From Acidobacteriota bacterium (GTDB lineage Bacteria > Acidobacteriota > Blastocatellia > UBA7656), in contig JACQDB010000017.1 in the NCBI GenBank assembly GCA_016201275.1, positions 62,001 through 126,000 of the forward strand: 64,000 nucleotides of DNA, in the 5' to 3' direction. Under the pieces are notes generated by a model. The model saw nothing but the letters and a program-made list of their open reading frames with translations. It was not told where the DNA came from and searched no databases. Shown in pieces: positions 16,983-25,816 of this stretch. The translations under genes and the position numbers were made by a program. The stretch's first letter is position 1. Every line of letters begins with the position of its first letter.

Positions 16983-18212
16983 GTGTTCAATTCCATTAAA
17001 AAAATTCTCCCGATAATCCTTGTAGCCGCTTCCCTGTTGGCCGCCGCCTGTGGCGATAAACCCAGTGGCGGCGATGCCGATGTGGTCGCCAAAGTCGGCC
17101 CCAAAGAGATCACCATCAAACAAGTTGATACGGTCATCAAACAACAACTTGACCAAAGTCCCGGCGCAACCTTTACGCCTGCCGAACTGGCGGCGGCGCG
17201 TTTGTCCGTTTTAGACAATCTCATTCAAGAAGAAGCGTTCTTTCAAAAAGCCCAGAAGGATAATCTCGTTCCCGATGATAGCAAGGTCAATCAGGAATTA
17301 CAGAAACGCAAGCAGGATGCCGGTATGACCGAAGACCAATATCAACAGGGGCTGAAGAGTGCAGGCTTGTCCGAAGAGGAATACAAAGACAAGATTCGCC
17401 ATGAACTGGCCATCACCGCTTTACGCGATAAAGAGAAAACCCGTGTCAGTCCGCCCACCGACGATGAAGTGAAGAAGTATTACGAAGACCATCGCCAGGA
17501 ATTCAAAGCGGCGCGCGGCGTTGATCTGTCTTTGATTTCCGTCAATCCGCAAAACAACGGTGGCGACGCCGGTGCGGAACAAAAAATCAAAGCGATTTAT
17601 GCTCAACTCAAAGGCGGCGCGGATTTCGCCACCATCGCCGCATCACGTTCCGAAGACCCTTCCAACATACGCGGCGGCAACATCGGTTTTCTTTCCGAAG
17701 ACCAGTTGAAGCAAGGCTTCCCGACGCGCCCCGAAATCGTCCAGCGGTTGATGACTTCTATGAATCCGGGCGATTACACCGAGCCGTTGAAAGATAATAT
17801 CGCCGGAAACTGGGCGATTTTCAAACTTAACGCCCGTCGCGAAAAAGAAGAGAACCTTACTTTCGATAGCCCGGACGTCCGCAAAAGCATCGTTGATGCC
17901 ATCACTCAACAACGGCAGCAAGTGCTGTTCAACGCCTTGATGCTGGTGGCGATTTCGGAAAGCAACGCCAAGAATTATCTGGCCGAGCGCATCGTCGAAG
18001 ACCCCAAGCGCATCATCGAAATGAAACCTTCTGCTCTTTTAACCGAGGCCGCCAAGCAACAGCAACAGCAAACGCCGCAACCGCGAGTGGAAAATCAGAA
18101 TCAACCGGCCAAGAGCGCCACTAACTCGAACGCTGCCGCAACCACCAACTCGAATACCAAACCAGCGGCCAACAGCAACGCAAAACCGGCAACCGCTAAC
18201 CGCAATAAATAG
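16983..18212 (+). CDS. Peptidyl-prolyl isomerase lipoprotein (SurA/PpiC type)
   Basis: A 409-aa envelope chaperone. The lipoprotein signal has lipobox LAAAC near residue 25. A SurA-like N-domain (residues 35-160: DVVAKVGPKEITIKQVD) and a parvulin rotamase domain (about 170-290: SEDPSNIRGGNIGFLSEDQL) follow. The last 60 residues are a low-complexity Gln/Asn/Ala/Thr tail. AAGGAG at 16969-16974 fixes the GTG at 16983; a TTG at 16965 is less likely. It would fold outer-membrane or secreted proteins such as the exported peptidases. The rotamase active site is not verified residue by residue. Confidence 0.85.
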   Translation: MFNSIKKILPIILVAASLLAAACGDKPSGGDADVVAKVGPKEITIKQVDTVIKQQLDQSPGATFTPAELAAARLSVLDNLIQEEAFFQKAQKDNLVPDDSKVNQELQKRKQDAGMTEDQYQQGLKSAGLSEEEYKDKIRHELAITALRDKEKTRVSPPTDDEVKKYYEDHRQEFKAARGVDLSLISVNPQNNGGDAGAEQKIKAIYAQLKGGADFATIAASRSEDPSNIRGGNIGFLSEDQLKQGFPTRPEIVQRLMTSMNPGDYTEPLKDNIAGNWAIFKLNARREKEENLTFDSPDVRKSIVDAITQQRQQVLFNALMLVAISESNAKNYLAERIVEDPKRIIEMKPSALLTEAAKQQQQQTPQPRVENQNQPAKSATNSNAAATTNSNTKPAANSNAKPATANRNK

Positions 18213-18216
18213 TTAT

Positions 18217-18296
18217 TAGTCTTTCGTCCTTCGTCCTTAGTCCTTCGTGAAAGCGAGAATACGAAAGGCTGAGGACGAAGGACTGAGGACTAAGGA
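18217..18296. repeat. Inverted heptamer array (GTCCTTC / GGACGAA) in the leader of the ABC-F gene
   Basis: Heptamers GTCTTTC, GTCCTTC, GTCCTTA and GTCCTTC (18219-18248) are mirrored by GGCTGA, GGACGAA, GGACTGA, GGACTAA and GGACT (18267-18297). The final AAGGA (18292-18296) is 8 bases before the ATG at 18305 and is the only ribosome-binding site in view, so pairing of the two arrays would hide it. Confidence 0.75.
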
Positions 18297-18304
18297 CTCA
18301 TCAG

Positions 18305-20194
18305 ATGCTTTTCCGTTTTGAAGACGTTTCCAAATCCTACGGCGCGCACGATGTGCTGCGCGGCATGACTTTGCAAGTCAATCCCTCGGAGCGCGTCGGT
18401 TTGGTCGGGCGCAACGGCGCAGGCAAAACCACCATCTTTCGCCTGCTCACCAAAGTTGAAGAACCCGATGGCGGCAGCGTCTCTCTGCTCAGAGGGCTCC
18501 GCCTCGGCATACTCGAACAACGTCCGACCTTTGCCAACCAGCGCACGGTGCGCGATGAAGCCTTGACGGTCTTTGCCGCATTTCAGGCGATGGAAGCCGA
18601 GATGTCGCGCCTCGAACACTTGATGGCCGAAGCCCAAGATGAAGCGCTCGATGCAGTGATGCACAACTATAGCGACCTGCGCCATCGCTATGAACTCGAA
18701 GGCGGCTTCGCTTATGCAGCACGCGCCGAAGCGGTATTGGTCGGGCTGGGTTTTCAAGGAAACGATTTCGAGCAGCAGGCGGAATTGTTAAGCGGCGGCC
18801 AGAAGTCGCGGCTGGCGCTGGCGAAATTATTGCTCTCGGAACCCGATGTGTTGTTGCTTGATGAACCGACCAATCATCTGGATGTCAACGCCGTCGAATG
18901 GCTGGAAGATTTTTTCAGCGAATACCAGAAGGCTTTCGTCATCATTTCGCACGATAGATTTTTGCTCGACCGACTGGCGACCAAAATCATTGAAGTGGAA
19001 GCGGGGCGCGCCAATGTTTATCAAGGCAATTATTCGGCCTACGTGCGCCAACGCGAAGAACGTCGTCTGGCGCAGATGCGCGAGTACGAAAAACAGCAGG
19101 AGTTGATCGAACGCACCGAAGATTTCATACGCCGCAATCTGGCCGGACAGAAAACCAAGCAGGCGAAATCGCGGCGCAATATGCTCGAACGATTGGAGCG
19201 CGTCGAAGCGGTGCAGGAGAATCACACCGGCAGTTTCAAATTGCAGAGCGTCATACGCACCGGCGATAACGTGTTGGCGGTGTCTGACCTGGCGGTTGGT
19301 TATGGCAAAAAGCGTCTGGCTGCCGATCTCAATTTTCTCCTGCATCGCGGCGAGCGCTTGGGCGTCATCGGGCCGAACGGTTCCGGCAAAACCACTTTCT
19401 TAAAAACCATCACCAACGAAATCGAACCGCTGGCGGGCGGCTTGACGTGGGGCGCGAATGTTCATCTCGATTATTTCGATCAAGAATTAAACAGCCTCAG
19501 TGATCGGGCGATTGTCATAGAAGAGATGGCGGCAGCAGCGCCGCGCGCTATGGAAGGCGAATTGCGCGGTTATCTGGCGCGGTTTCTGTTCACCGGCGAT
19601 GAAATTTATAAACCTGTGGCGGCGTTATCGGGCGGCGAGCGTTGTCGTTTGGCGCTGGCGAAATTAATTTACAGCAAAGCCAATGTTTTAATTTTAGACG
19701 AGCCGACCAATCACCTCGACATCTCTTCGCGTGAGGCTTTAGAGATTGCCCTTTCGGAATATCAGGGAACGATTATCACGGTGTCGCACGACCGCTATTT
19801 TCTTGACCGCATCGCCACCGAGATTCTGCATTTCGAGAACGGCGCGGCGACTTATCACACTGGCAGCTATTCGGAATATTACGAATTGCGCCATCGCCAT
19901 CAAACGAGTAAAGCCGTAGAGCAACGCGACAAACAGCGCGAGGTAAACCGCCAAAGCAAAGCGCCGAAGCCGAAAACCAACAAGCAGCGCGGGCGTTCGC
20001 TCGAACAGGTCGAACAGGAAATTGCCGCATTGGAAACGGAGCTTGCCGATTTAGCGAATCAACTCGCCAACCCTTCGGCTACTTGGAGCGCCGATGATTA
20101 CGCGATCATCAATCTTCGCCAACAGGAAATTTCTTCACGACTCGAAGCCTTGGTGCAGGAATGGGAAGTCGTCGCTTCGGCCAGCGCCACCTAA
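18305..20194 (+). CDS. ABC-F family ATPase (Uup/EttA-like)
   Basis: A 629-aa duplicated ABC ATPase without membrane segments. Domain 1 has Walker A GRNGAGKTT, signature LLSGGQKSRLALAK and Walker B LLLDEPTNHLD. Domain 2 has GPNGSGKTT, LSGGERCRLALAK and LILDEPTNHLD. The interdomain linker (residues 230-310) is charged and helical, and the C-terminus forms a coiled coil (LEQVEQEIAALETELADLAN), as in Uup. Family members act on ribosomes or DNA junctions rather than in transport. The ATG follows the inverted heptamer array; the glycosylase gene is 47 bases downstream. Confidence 0.92.
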   Translation: MLFRFEDVSKSYGAHDVLRGMTLQVNPSERVGLVGRNGAGKTTIFRLLTKVEEPDGGSVSLLRGLRLGILEQRPTFANQRTVRDEALTVFAAFQAMEAEMSRLEHLMAEAQDEALDAVMHNYSDLRHRYELEGGFAYAARAEAVLVGLGFQGNDFEQQAELLSGGQKSRLALAKLLLSEPDVLLLDEPTNHLDVNAVEWLEDFFSEYQKAFVIISHDRFLLDRLATKIIEVEAGRANVYQGNYSAYVRQREERRLAQMREYEKQQELIERTEDFIRRNLAGQKTKQAKSRRNMLERLERVEAVQENHTGSFKLQSVIRTGDNVLAVSDLAVGYGKKRLAADLNFLLHRGERLGVIGPNGSGKTTFLKTITNEIEPLAGGLTWGANVHLDYFDQELNSLSDRAIVIEEMAAAAPRAMEGELRGYLARFLFTGDEIYKPVAALSGGERCRLALAKLIYSKANVLILDEPTNHLDISSREALEIALSEYQGTIITVSHDRYFLDRIATEILHFENGAATYHTGSYSEYYELRHRHQTSKAVEQRDKQREVNRQSKAPKPKTNKQRGRSLEQVEQEIAALETELADLANQLANPSATWSADDYAIINLRQQEISSRLEALVQEWEVVASASAT

Positions 20195-20241
20195 ACAACA
20201 GCGCGAATCCTTCATCCGGTCGCCGCACCAATCGCATCATT

Positions 20242-20820
20242 ATGGCTTATCTGAAAAGAGCATTCTTTGCGCGTGACACCGTGACCGTCGCCCAAGATTT
20301 AATCGGCACAACCCTCTTTACGGGCAACTGCTCCGGGCGCATCGTCGAAACCGAAGCCTACACCACGGACGCCGCTTCGCACGCCGTGACGCGCTTCAAG
20401 CAGGCGCAAATTATGCGCGAGACTTACGGCCATGTTTATGTCTATCTGATTTATGGAATGTATTTTTGTTTGAATTTCACCACCGATGCAAACAGCCCCG
20501 GAGCGGTGTTGATACGCGCCCTCGAACCCTTGCGCGGCGTGGAAGAGATGAAGCAACGACGCAATAATGATGACGTAAAAAAACTGACCAGCGGCCCCGG
20601 TCGCTTGACGCAAGCGTTGGCCATTGACTTGAGTTTCAACGGCAAAGCCATAGGCCGCGAAATCAAATTGCAGGAACGCAAAGACACGCCCATCATTGCC
20701 GCGAGTCCGCGCATCGGCATCAGCAAAGCCACCGAATTGCCCTGGCGATTTTTTGAACCCGGCAACCCGTTTGTCAGCCCTGCAAAATTCAATCAATCCG
20801 CCTTCCTTTCCATCGCGTAG
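20242..20820 (+). CDS. 3-methyladenine DNA glycosylase (AAG/MPG family)
   Basis: A 192-aa base-excision repair enzyme that removes alkylated purines from DNA. Family text is plain: IVETEAYTTDAASHAV with the catalytic glutamate, VYVYLIYGMYFCLNF, GAVLIRALEPL, and LTSGPGRLTQALAI. The ATG at 20242 begins MAYLKRAFFARDTV; an upstream reading from 20161 overlaps the ABC-F gene and adds 27 atypical residues. It probably shares the transcript of the ABC-F gene. Confidence 0.92.
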   Translation: MAYLKRAFFARDTVTVAQDLIGTTLFTGNCSGRIVETEAYTTDAASHAVTRFKQAQIMRETYGHVYVYLIYGMYFCLNFTTDANSPGAVLIRALEPLRGVEEMKQRRNNDDVKKLTSGPGRLTQALAIDLSFNGKAIGREIKLQERKDTPIIAASPRIGISKATELPWRFFEPGNPFVSPAKFNQSAFLSIA

Positions 20821-20843
20821 AGCCGTTGTTACAATCACCTTTC

Positions 20844-20894
20844 GTTATTGGTTATTTGATTGAGTCATAAACCAGTAACCAATAACCAAAAATC
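20844..20894. repeat. Short inverted heptamer array (GTTATTG / AACCAAT) before hemE
   Basis: GTTATTGGTTATTTG (20844-20858) is mirrored by AACCAGTAACCAATAACC (20870-20887) across a 12-base loop. The array ends only a few bases before the hemE ATG, and no Shine-Dalgarno sequence is visible. It uses the same word as the pyr operon arrays. Confidence 0.65.
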
Positions 20895-20900
20895 AAATCT

Positions 20901-21920
20901 ATGAAAAACAATTTACTGATTAGAGCCGCACACGGCGAGAAGGTTGAGCGAACGCCGGTCTGGATGATGCGTCAGGCCGGACGTTACCTGCCCGAATATC
21001 GCGCCATTCGCAAAGACATACCGTTTCTTGAACTTTGCAAAACCGTTGACCTTGCCGTTGAAGTCTCGCTGCAACCGTATCGCCTTCTTGATGTGGATGC
21101 AGTCATCATGTTCAGCGACATCTTGATACCCGTTGAAGCGATGGGGCAAGAGGTGCAACTGACCGAAAAGAAGGGGCCGGAATTGCCCAGCCCGATTCGC
21201 ACACGCGAACAGATAGACCAACTCATCGTGCCAGACCCTACGGAAAAAACCGGCTTCGTCATGGAGATAATCCGCACGCTCAGACGTGAACTCGATGGCG
21301 CAGTGCCGTTGATCGGGTTTGCCGGAGCGCCGTGGACACTGGCCGCTTATATGATTGAAGGCGGCGGCTCGAAGAGTTATGGCTACGTCAAACAGATGAT
21401 GTTCAAAGAGCCGCAGAATTTTCACGCGCTCTTAGACAAAATTGCCGACGCGATTATTCTCTACCTTAACGCGCAGATCGAAGCTGGCGCGCAAATCATT
21501 CAGTTGTTCGATTCGTGGGCGGGTGAACTTTCTCGAAAAGATTACGCAGAATTTGCGCTGCCCTATCAGCAAAAAATTTTTGCCGCGCTCAAGCGCAAAG
21601 ATACGCCGACGATTATGTACATCAATAACAGTGATCATTTTCTGGAGCAGATGGCGACCTGTGGCGCGGACGTTTTGAGTTTGGATTGGCGCACCGATTT
21701 GCAAGAGGCGCGTCGCCGAGTCGGCGACCAGTTTACCTTGCAGGGCAATCTTGATCCTTGCATTTTGTTGTCCACGCCGGAAATCATCCGCGCAAAAACC
21801 AGAGCGATACTTGCGGCAGGCGGCGGTCATCAACACATATTGAATTTAGGTCACGGCATACTGCCGATGACGCCTGTGGAAAACGCCCGCGCTTTTATCG
21901 AAACCGCAAAGGGTGTATAA
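20901..21920 (+). CDS. hemE: Uroporphyrinogen decarboxylase
   Basis: A 339-aa enzyme that converts uroporphyrinogen III to coproporphyrinogen III. It starts in family fashion (RTPVWMMRQAGRYLPEYR) and contains MFSDILIPVEAMG, GFAGAPWTLAAYMIEGG, IQLFDSWAGELS, LDWRTDL and LNLGHGILPMTPVEN. Length is normal. It heads a haem cluster with hemH at 22578, interrupted by a toxin-antitoxin pair. Confidence 0.97.
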   Translation: MKNNLLIRAAHGEKVERTPVWMMRQAGRYLPEYRAIRKDIPFLELCKTVDLAVEVSLQPYRLLDVDAVIMFSDILIPVEAMGQEVQLTEKKGPELPSPIRTREQIDQLIVPDPTEKTGFVMEIIRTLRRELDGAVPLIGFAGAPWTLAAYMIEGGGSKSYGYVKQMMFKEPQNFHALLDKIADAIILYLNAQIEAGAQIIQLFDSWAGELSRKDYAEFALPYQQKIFAALKRKDTPTIMYINNSDHFLEQMATCGADVLSLDWRTDLQEARRRVGDQFTLQGNLDPCILLSTPEIIRAKTRAILAAGGGHQHILNLGHGILPMTPVENARAFIETAKGV

Positions 21921-21945
21921 AATGAACAGCGGGAGGTGAAGCACG

Positions 21946-22167
21946 ATGACCACGAAAGATCAAACCTTCGACGAAGAGTTAAAGGAAAGGCAGATCAGAG
22001 CGCGAGAAAAATTGCTGCGACTAGCCGAAGAGCAAGGCGTAAAACCTATGACTTGGGAGCAATTGAAAGCGATGGGCGATTTGTGGCTCGCAGATGAAAG
22101 CATTGATGATTTTCTTGCCACCCTACGGATGTGGCGCAATGAAGAGAAAGTGAGAGACTTGCCTTGA
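21946..22167 (+). CDS. Putative antitoxin of a VapC-type pair
   Basis: A 73-aa acidic, helical protein (FDEELKERQIRAREKLLRL) ending in ESIDDFLATLRMWRNEEK, a tail of the type seen in small proteins paired with PIN toxins. It has no recognisable AbrB or MetJ/Arc DNA-binding fold. GGGAGG lies upstream. Its stop overlaps the TTG start of the PIN gene (TTGA, 22164-22167). Assignment rests on this coupling and on size. Confidence 0.7.
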   Translation: MTTKDQTFDEELKERQIRAREKLLRLAEEQGVKPMTWEQLKAMGDLWLADESIDDFLATLRMWRNEEKVRDLP

Positions 22168-22571
22168 TAACCAGTGTCGTTGTAGATACCGATGTGGTTT
22201 CATTCATCTTCAAACAAGATACCCGCGCTGCGTTATATCAATCGCATCTTGCGTCTAAGCTACAAGTCATTTCATTTACAACTGTCGCAGAGTTACATCA
22301 ATGGGCAAAGATCTACAATTGGGGGAAACCCAAACAGGAGCGATTGGAAAAATACTTAAGAAGCTTCGTCATATTTTATTCCGATTATACTCTTTGCTTG
22401 AAAGGGGCAGCGGTAAGAAATTCTGCAAGAAAGCGCGGTCGCCCGATCCAACCTGCGGATGCTTGGATTGCCGCAACCGCCTTGCTCCACGACATTCCTC
22501 TGGTCACACATAACAGTAAAGACTATGCAGGAGTTGATGAGTTGACGATTCTCAGCGAAGCAAATCCATAA
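22164..22571 (+). CDS. vapC: PIN-domain ribonuclease toxin (VapC family)
   Basis: A 135-aa PIN nuclease. The acidic metal-binding residues are in place: D in VVVDTDVVSF, E in TVAELHQW, D in QPADAWIAATAL and D in THNSKDYAGV. PIN toxins cut tRNA or rRNA and are blocked by the partner antitoxin. It begins with TTG inside the antitoxin stop and ends 6 bases before hemH, so the pair sits inside the hem operon. The active site looks intact. Confidence 0.88.
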   Translation: MITSVVVDTDVVSFIFKQDTRAALYQSHLASKLQVISFTTVAELHQWAKIYNWGKPKQERLEKYLRSFVIFYSDYTLCLKGAAVRNSARKRGRPIQPADAWIAATALLHDIPLVTHNSKDYAGVDELTILSEANP

Positions 22572-22577
22572 TTTACG

Positions 22578-23663
22578 ATGACAAAGACAAGCCCCAAAGA
22601 CGAACGCATCGGCGTGCTGCTCTTGAATCTGGGCGGGCCGGAAACTCTTGCAGATGTGCGCCCGTTTTTATTCAATCTGTTTGCCGACCCCGACATCATT
22701 CGCCTGCCGTTGCGCTTTCTGCAAAAGCCGCTGGCGTGGTTGATTGCAACGCAACGCTATAAAAAATCGAGCGGCTATTACGCGCAGATCGGCGGCGGCT
22801 CACCGCTTCGCAAAATCACCGATGAACAGGCGCAGGCGCTCAAAGATGAGTTGCATAATCGCGGCCTTGATGCACCAGTTTATGTTGCCATGCGTTATTG
22901 GCATCCCTTCACCGAAGAGGCGCTTGAGCAAATCGAACGCGACCGCATCACGCACTTGATTATCTTGCCGTTGTACCCGCAGTTTTCGATTTCGACGACC
23001 GGCTCAAGCCTCAACCGTTTGAACGAAATCACCAATAAAACCGGGCATAATTCGTTCCGTTCGTCGGTGATTTGCAGTTGGCAGACCGACGCCAATTACA
23101 TCAAAGTGCTGGCCGCTATGGTCAACGAAGAGCTGATGAAGTTGCCCGATCAGCAACCGCAAAACACTACTATTGTGTTCAGCGCCCACAGCGTGCCGGT
23201 CCGCTACATCGAAGAAGGCGACCCGTATCTTGACTACACCCAACAGACCGTCCAAGCGGTGATGCAGGAAATCGGCAGCGACCGCCCGCACACTTTGTCG
23301 TTTCAAAGCAAAGTCGGCCCGGTCAAATGGTTGCGCCCTTCGACCGATGAAGCGATTCGCAAACTCGCAGGCGAAGGCGTAGAGCAAATCCTGCTGGTGC
23401 CGATCAGCTTTGTCTCCGAACATATCGAAACGCTTTATGAATTGGACATTCTCTATAAAGGCGTCGCCGACGCTGTGGGCATCAAACACTATGCGCGAGT
23501 TCCTGCGCTGAATTGCCGCAAAGAGTTTATCGCGGCGCTGGCAACGCTGGTGCAGAACGAATTGATGGCGGAAACTCAAAACGCCAAAATCCTCTGTCCG
23601 CATTATGCGGTCAACTGTCAGCCGTCGCCGATTTGCAAAGCCGCTGCCGGAAAACCTTCCTGA
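22578..23663 (+). CDS. hemH: Ferrochelatase
   Basis: A 361-aa enzyme that inserts iron into protoporphyrin. Motifs are LLLNLGGPETLADVRPFL, the catalytic histidine in VFSAHSVPVRY, and FVSEHIETLYELD with the metal-path glutamate. The C-terminus carries three cysteines (CPHYAVNCQPSPIC), which recalls Fe-S-containing ferrochelatases, although the usual four-cysteine set is not complete here. It is 6 bases behind the toxin gene and probably depends on the same transcript. Confidence 0.96.
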   Translation: MTKTSPKDERIGVLLLNLGGPETLADVRPFLFNLFADPDIIRLPLRFLQKPLAWLIATQRYKKSSGYYAQIGGGSPLRKITDEQAQALKDELHNRGLDAPVYVAMRYWHPFTEEALEQIERDRITHLIILPLYPQFSISTTGSSLNRLNEITNKTGHNSFRSSVICSWQTDANYIKVLAAMVNEELMKLPDQQPQNTTIVFSAHSVPVRYIEEGDPYLDYTQQTVQAVMQEIGSDRPHTLSFQSKVGPVKWLRPSTDEAIRKLAGEGVEQILLVPISFVSEHIETLYELDILYKGVADAVGIKHYARVPALNCRKEFIAALATLVQNELMAETQNAKILCPHYAVNCQPSPICKAAAGKPS

Positions 23664-23836
23664 GTTGCGATGATGCAGTTCTCGACAATGAAGAAAAAAT
23701 TTCGCGTAGCGCCAATTTGACTGGAACACGGATTGGCCAGATTGAGCAGATAAAACGGAGTGATTTCTCTCGCCCTTTGCGGCAAGCGCAGGCCTTCAGC
23801 GCCATCAAACAATTTCAGAAAATTGATAGAGGCATA

Positions 23837-25720
23837 ATGAAACGACGCTCAATCAACGCTTGCATACTTGCGTTGCTGGTCATGTTTATCAGCGGCAATT
23901 TGGCTTTTTCTTTCGCGCAGCAAACCGACAAACCGATTGCCATCGTCGGCGCGTTGATCGTTGACGGCACAGGCGCGCAACCTTTCAACGGCACGGTGAT
24001 TATTCAAGGCGAGCGCATCCTTGCGGTTGGCGCAAATCTTGCGATTCCTGCCAAGGCCCGCATCATTCGCGCTAACGGCCAGACCCTGATTCCCGGCATC
24101 TTCGATCTGCACACCCATCTGGAATACGCCACGGTGCGCGGTATCAACAGCGACTGGCCGAAGAATTTGAAAGCCTATCTATACAGCGGCGTCACCACCG
24201 TCGTTGATTTTGGCACTTATCCCGAAACCTTTGCACCGATGCGCCGCTTGATAAAATCCGGCGTCGTTGCTGCGCCGCGCATACATTTTGCGGCGCGCTT
24301 CAGCACCCCCGGCGGTCACGGCGCGGAAGGCGGACGCGGCGATCTCTTCACCCTCGAAGTGCAGACGCCACGCGAAGCCAAAGCCGCCGTCGAGCGCATA
24401 CTGCCTTATCAACCCGATGTCATCAAAGTCTTCACCGATGGCTGGCGCTATGGCACGGCTACCGACATGACCAGCATGAACGAAGAGACGCTTGCCGCGA
24501 TAGTCGAAACCGCGCATCGTTACGGCATCGAAGTTTTGACGCACACGGTGACTTTGGAGAAAGCCAAAATCGCCGCACGCGCCGGTGTGGATGTCTTGGC
24601 GCACGGCATCGGCAATGCGAAAGCGGATGATGAATTAATCCGTTTGATGAAAGCCAATGGCACCAACTATGTCAGCACGCTGGCGGTGTATGAGCCGTTG
24701 GAACGACCTGAATTCACGCCTTTACTTGAAAATGTTTTATCAACCGAAGCCAAAGAAAGCCTCAAGGCTCCCGCGCCCGTTGCGCCAACCGCGCCCACTC
24801 CGACAGGAGAAACCCCTACGGCGCGGCGCTGGAAATTTTTATTGAGCAATATCTCGACGTTGAAAAACGCTGGCATCAATCTAGGCACGGGAACCGATGC
24901 CGGCATCGTCGGCACGCATCACGGTTGGGCGACGCTGCGCGAAATCAAGTTGTTGGTCGAGGGCGGTCTGTCGCCGCTTGAAGCCTTGACAGCGGCGACC
25001 GGCAACAGCGCCCGTGCATTGCACGTTGACCACGAACGTGGCTTCATCAAAGCGGGTTGGCTCGCCGATCTGGTGTTGCTTGATGGCGCGCCGCTGCAAA
25101 ACATCAACGACATCGAACGCATCAACAAAGTCTTTTTGAATGGCAAAGAATTAGACCGCCAAAAACTGGCAAGCGACATCGCCATGCCGGGAATCACGCC
25201 GCTTGCAACCAGCAAAGCGCAGGAACAGCTTGATGATTTCGAGCGCCTGGATGGGCGCAGTGAAATTGATACGCTGTGGATTAACGCTTACGATAGTGGT
25301 CACGATCACACCAAAATGGTTTGGGGAAAAACGCTTCGCAGTCCGCACAATCACGCCTTGTCGGTGATGAGTTTGATGTCGCAGAGCGCGAAACCCTTTG
25401 CGCGGGTGAGCCTGCCGTTACGGCGCGGCGGGGTCGAACCGGTTGATGCAAGCCTCTTTCGCGGCGTGCAATTCGAGGTGCGCGGCGATGGTGAATACGC
25501 GCTCATCTTGGCGACTTATGGAACCTCATCGGGCGGCAATTTCCAGAGCAAATTTTCGGCAGGCGCAATCTGGAAAACCGTGCAAATAGATTTCGCTTCA
25601 ATCAAGAATACGCAACCGAAATGGACAGGCGCAGATTTGTTGATGTTGACCTTCGAGGTGTCGCGCAAACCGGGTGAACTCGGCTGGCTCGAACTCGATA
25701 ACGTGAAATTTTACCGATGA
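23837..25720 (+). CDS. Exported amidohydrolase fused to a CIA30-like domain
   Basis: A 627-aa protein with a signal peptide (INACILALLVMFISGNLAF). The amidohydrolase domain (residues 35-440) has the metal motif DLHTHLEYA, later histidines in LTHTVTLEKA and LAHGIGN, and GTGTDAGIVGTHHG with the metal-binding Asp. The last 150 residues (DDFERLDGRSEIDTLW through FEVRGDGEYAL to LDNVKFYR) resemble CIA30-type carbohydrate-binding-like sandwiches. The ATG at 23837 begins the signal sequence; an upstream reading into hemH is a chance extension. Substrate unknown; imidazolonepropionase-like or prolidase-like activity is possible. Confidence 0.85.
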   Translation: MKRRSINACILALLVMFISGNLAFSFAQQTDKPIAIVGALIVDGTGAQPFNGTVIIQGERILAVGANLAIPAKARIIRANGQTLIPGIFDLHTHLEYATVRGINSDWPKNLKAYLYSGVTTVVDFGTYPETFAPMRRLIKSGVVAAPRIHFAARFSTPGGHGAEGGRGDLFTLEVQTPREAKAAVERILPYQPDVIKVFTDGWRYGTATDMTSMNEETLAAIVETAHRYGIEVLTHTVTLEKAKIAARAGVDVLAHGIGNAKADDELIRLMKANGTNYVSTLAVYEPLERPEFTPLLENVLSTEAKESLKAPAPVAPTAPTPTGETPTARRWKFLLSNISTLKNAGINLGTGTDAGIVGTHHGWATLREIKLLVEGGLSPLEALTAATGNSARALHVDHERGFIKAGWLADLVLLDGAPLQNINDIERINKVFLNGKELDRQKLASDIAMPGITPLATSKAQEQLDDFERLDGRSEIDTLWINAYDSGHDHTKMVWGKTLRSPHNHALSVMSLMSQSAKPFARVSLPLRRGGVEPVDASLFRGVQFEVRGDGEYALILATYGTSSGGNFQSKFSAGAIWKTVQIDFASIKNTQPKWTGADLLMLTFEVSRKPGELGWLELDNVKFYR

Positions 25721-25816
25721 ACGGCAACGACTCGCGGGGTTCAAGAATTTAGAAGTTGATCTGTATTGAATTTCATCTACACTTGAAACTATCTCTGACA
25801 AATACAGGAGACCACG

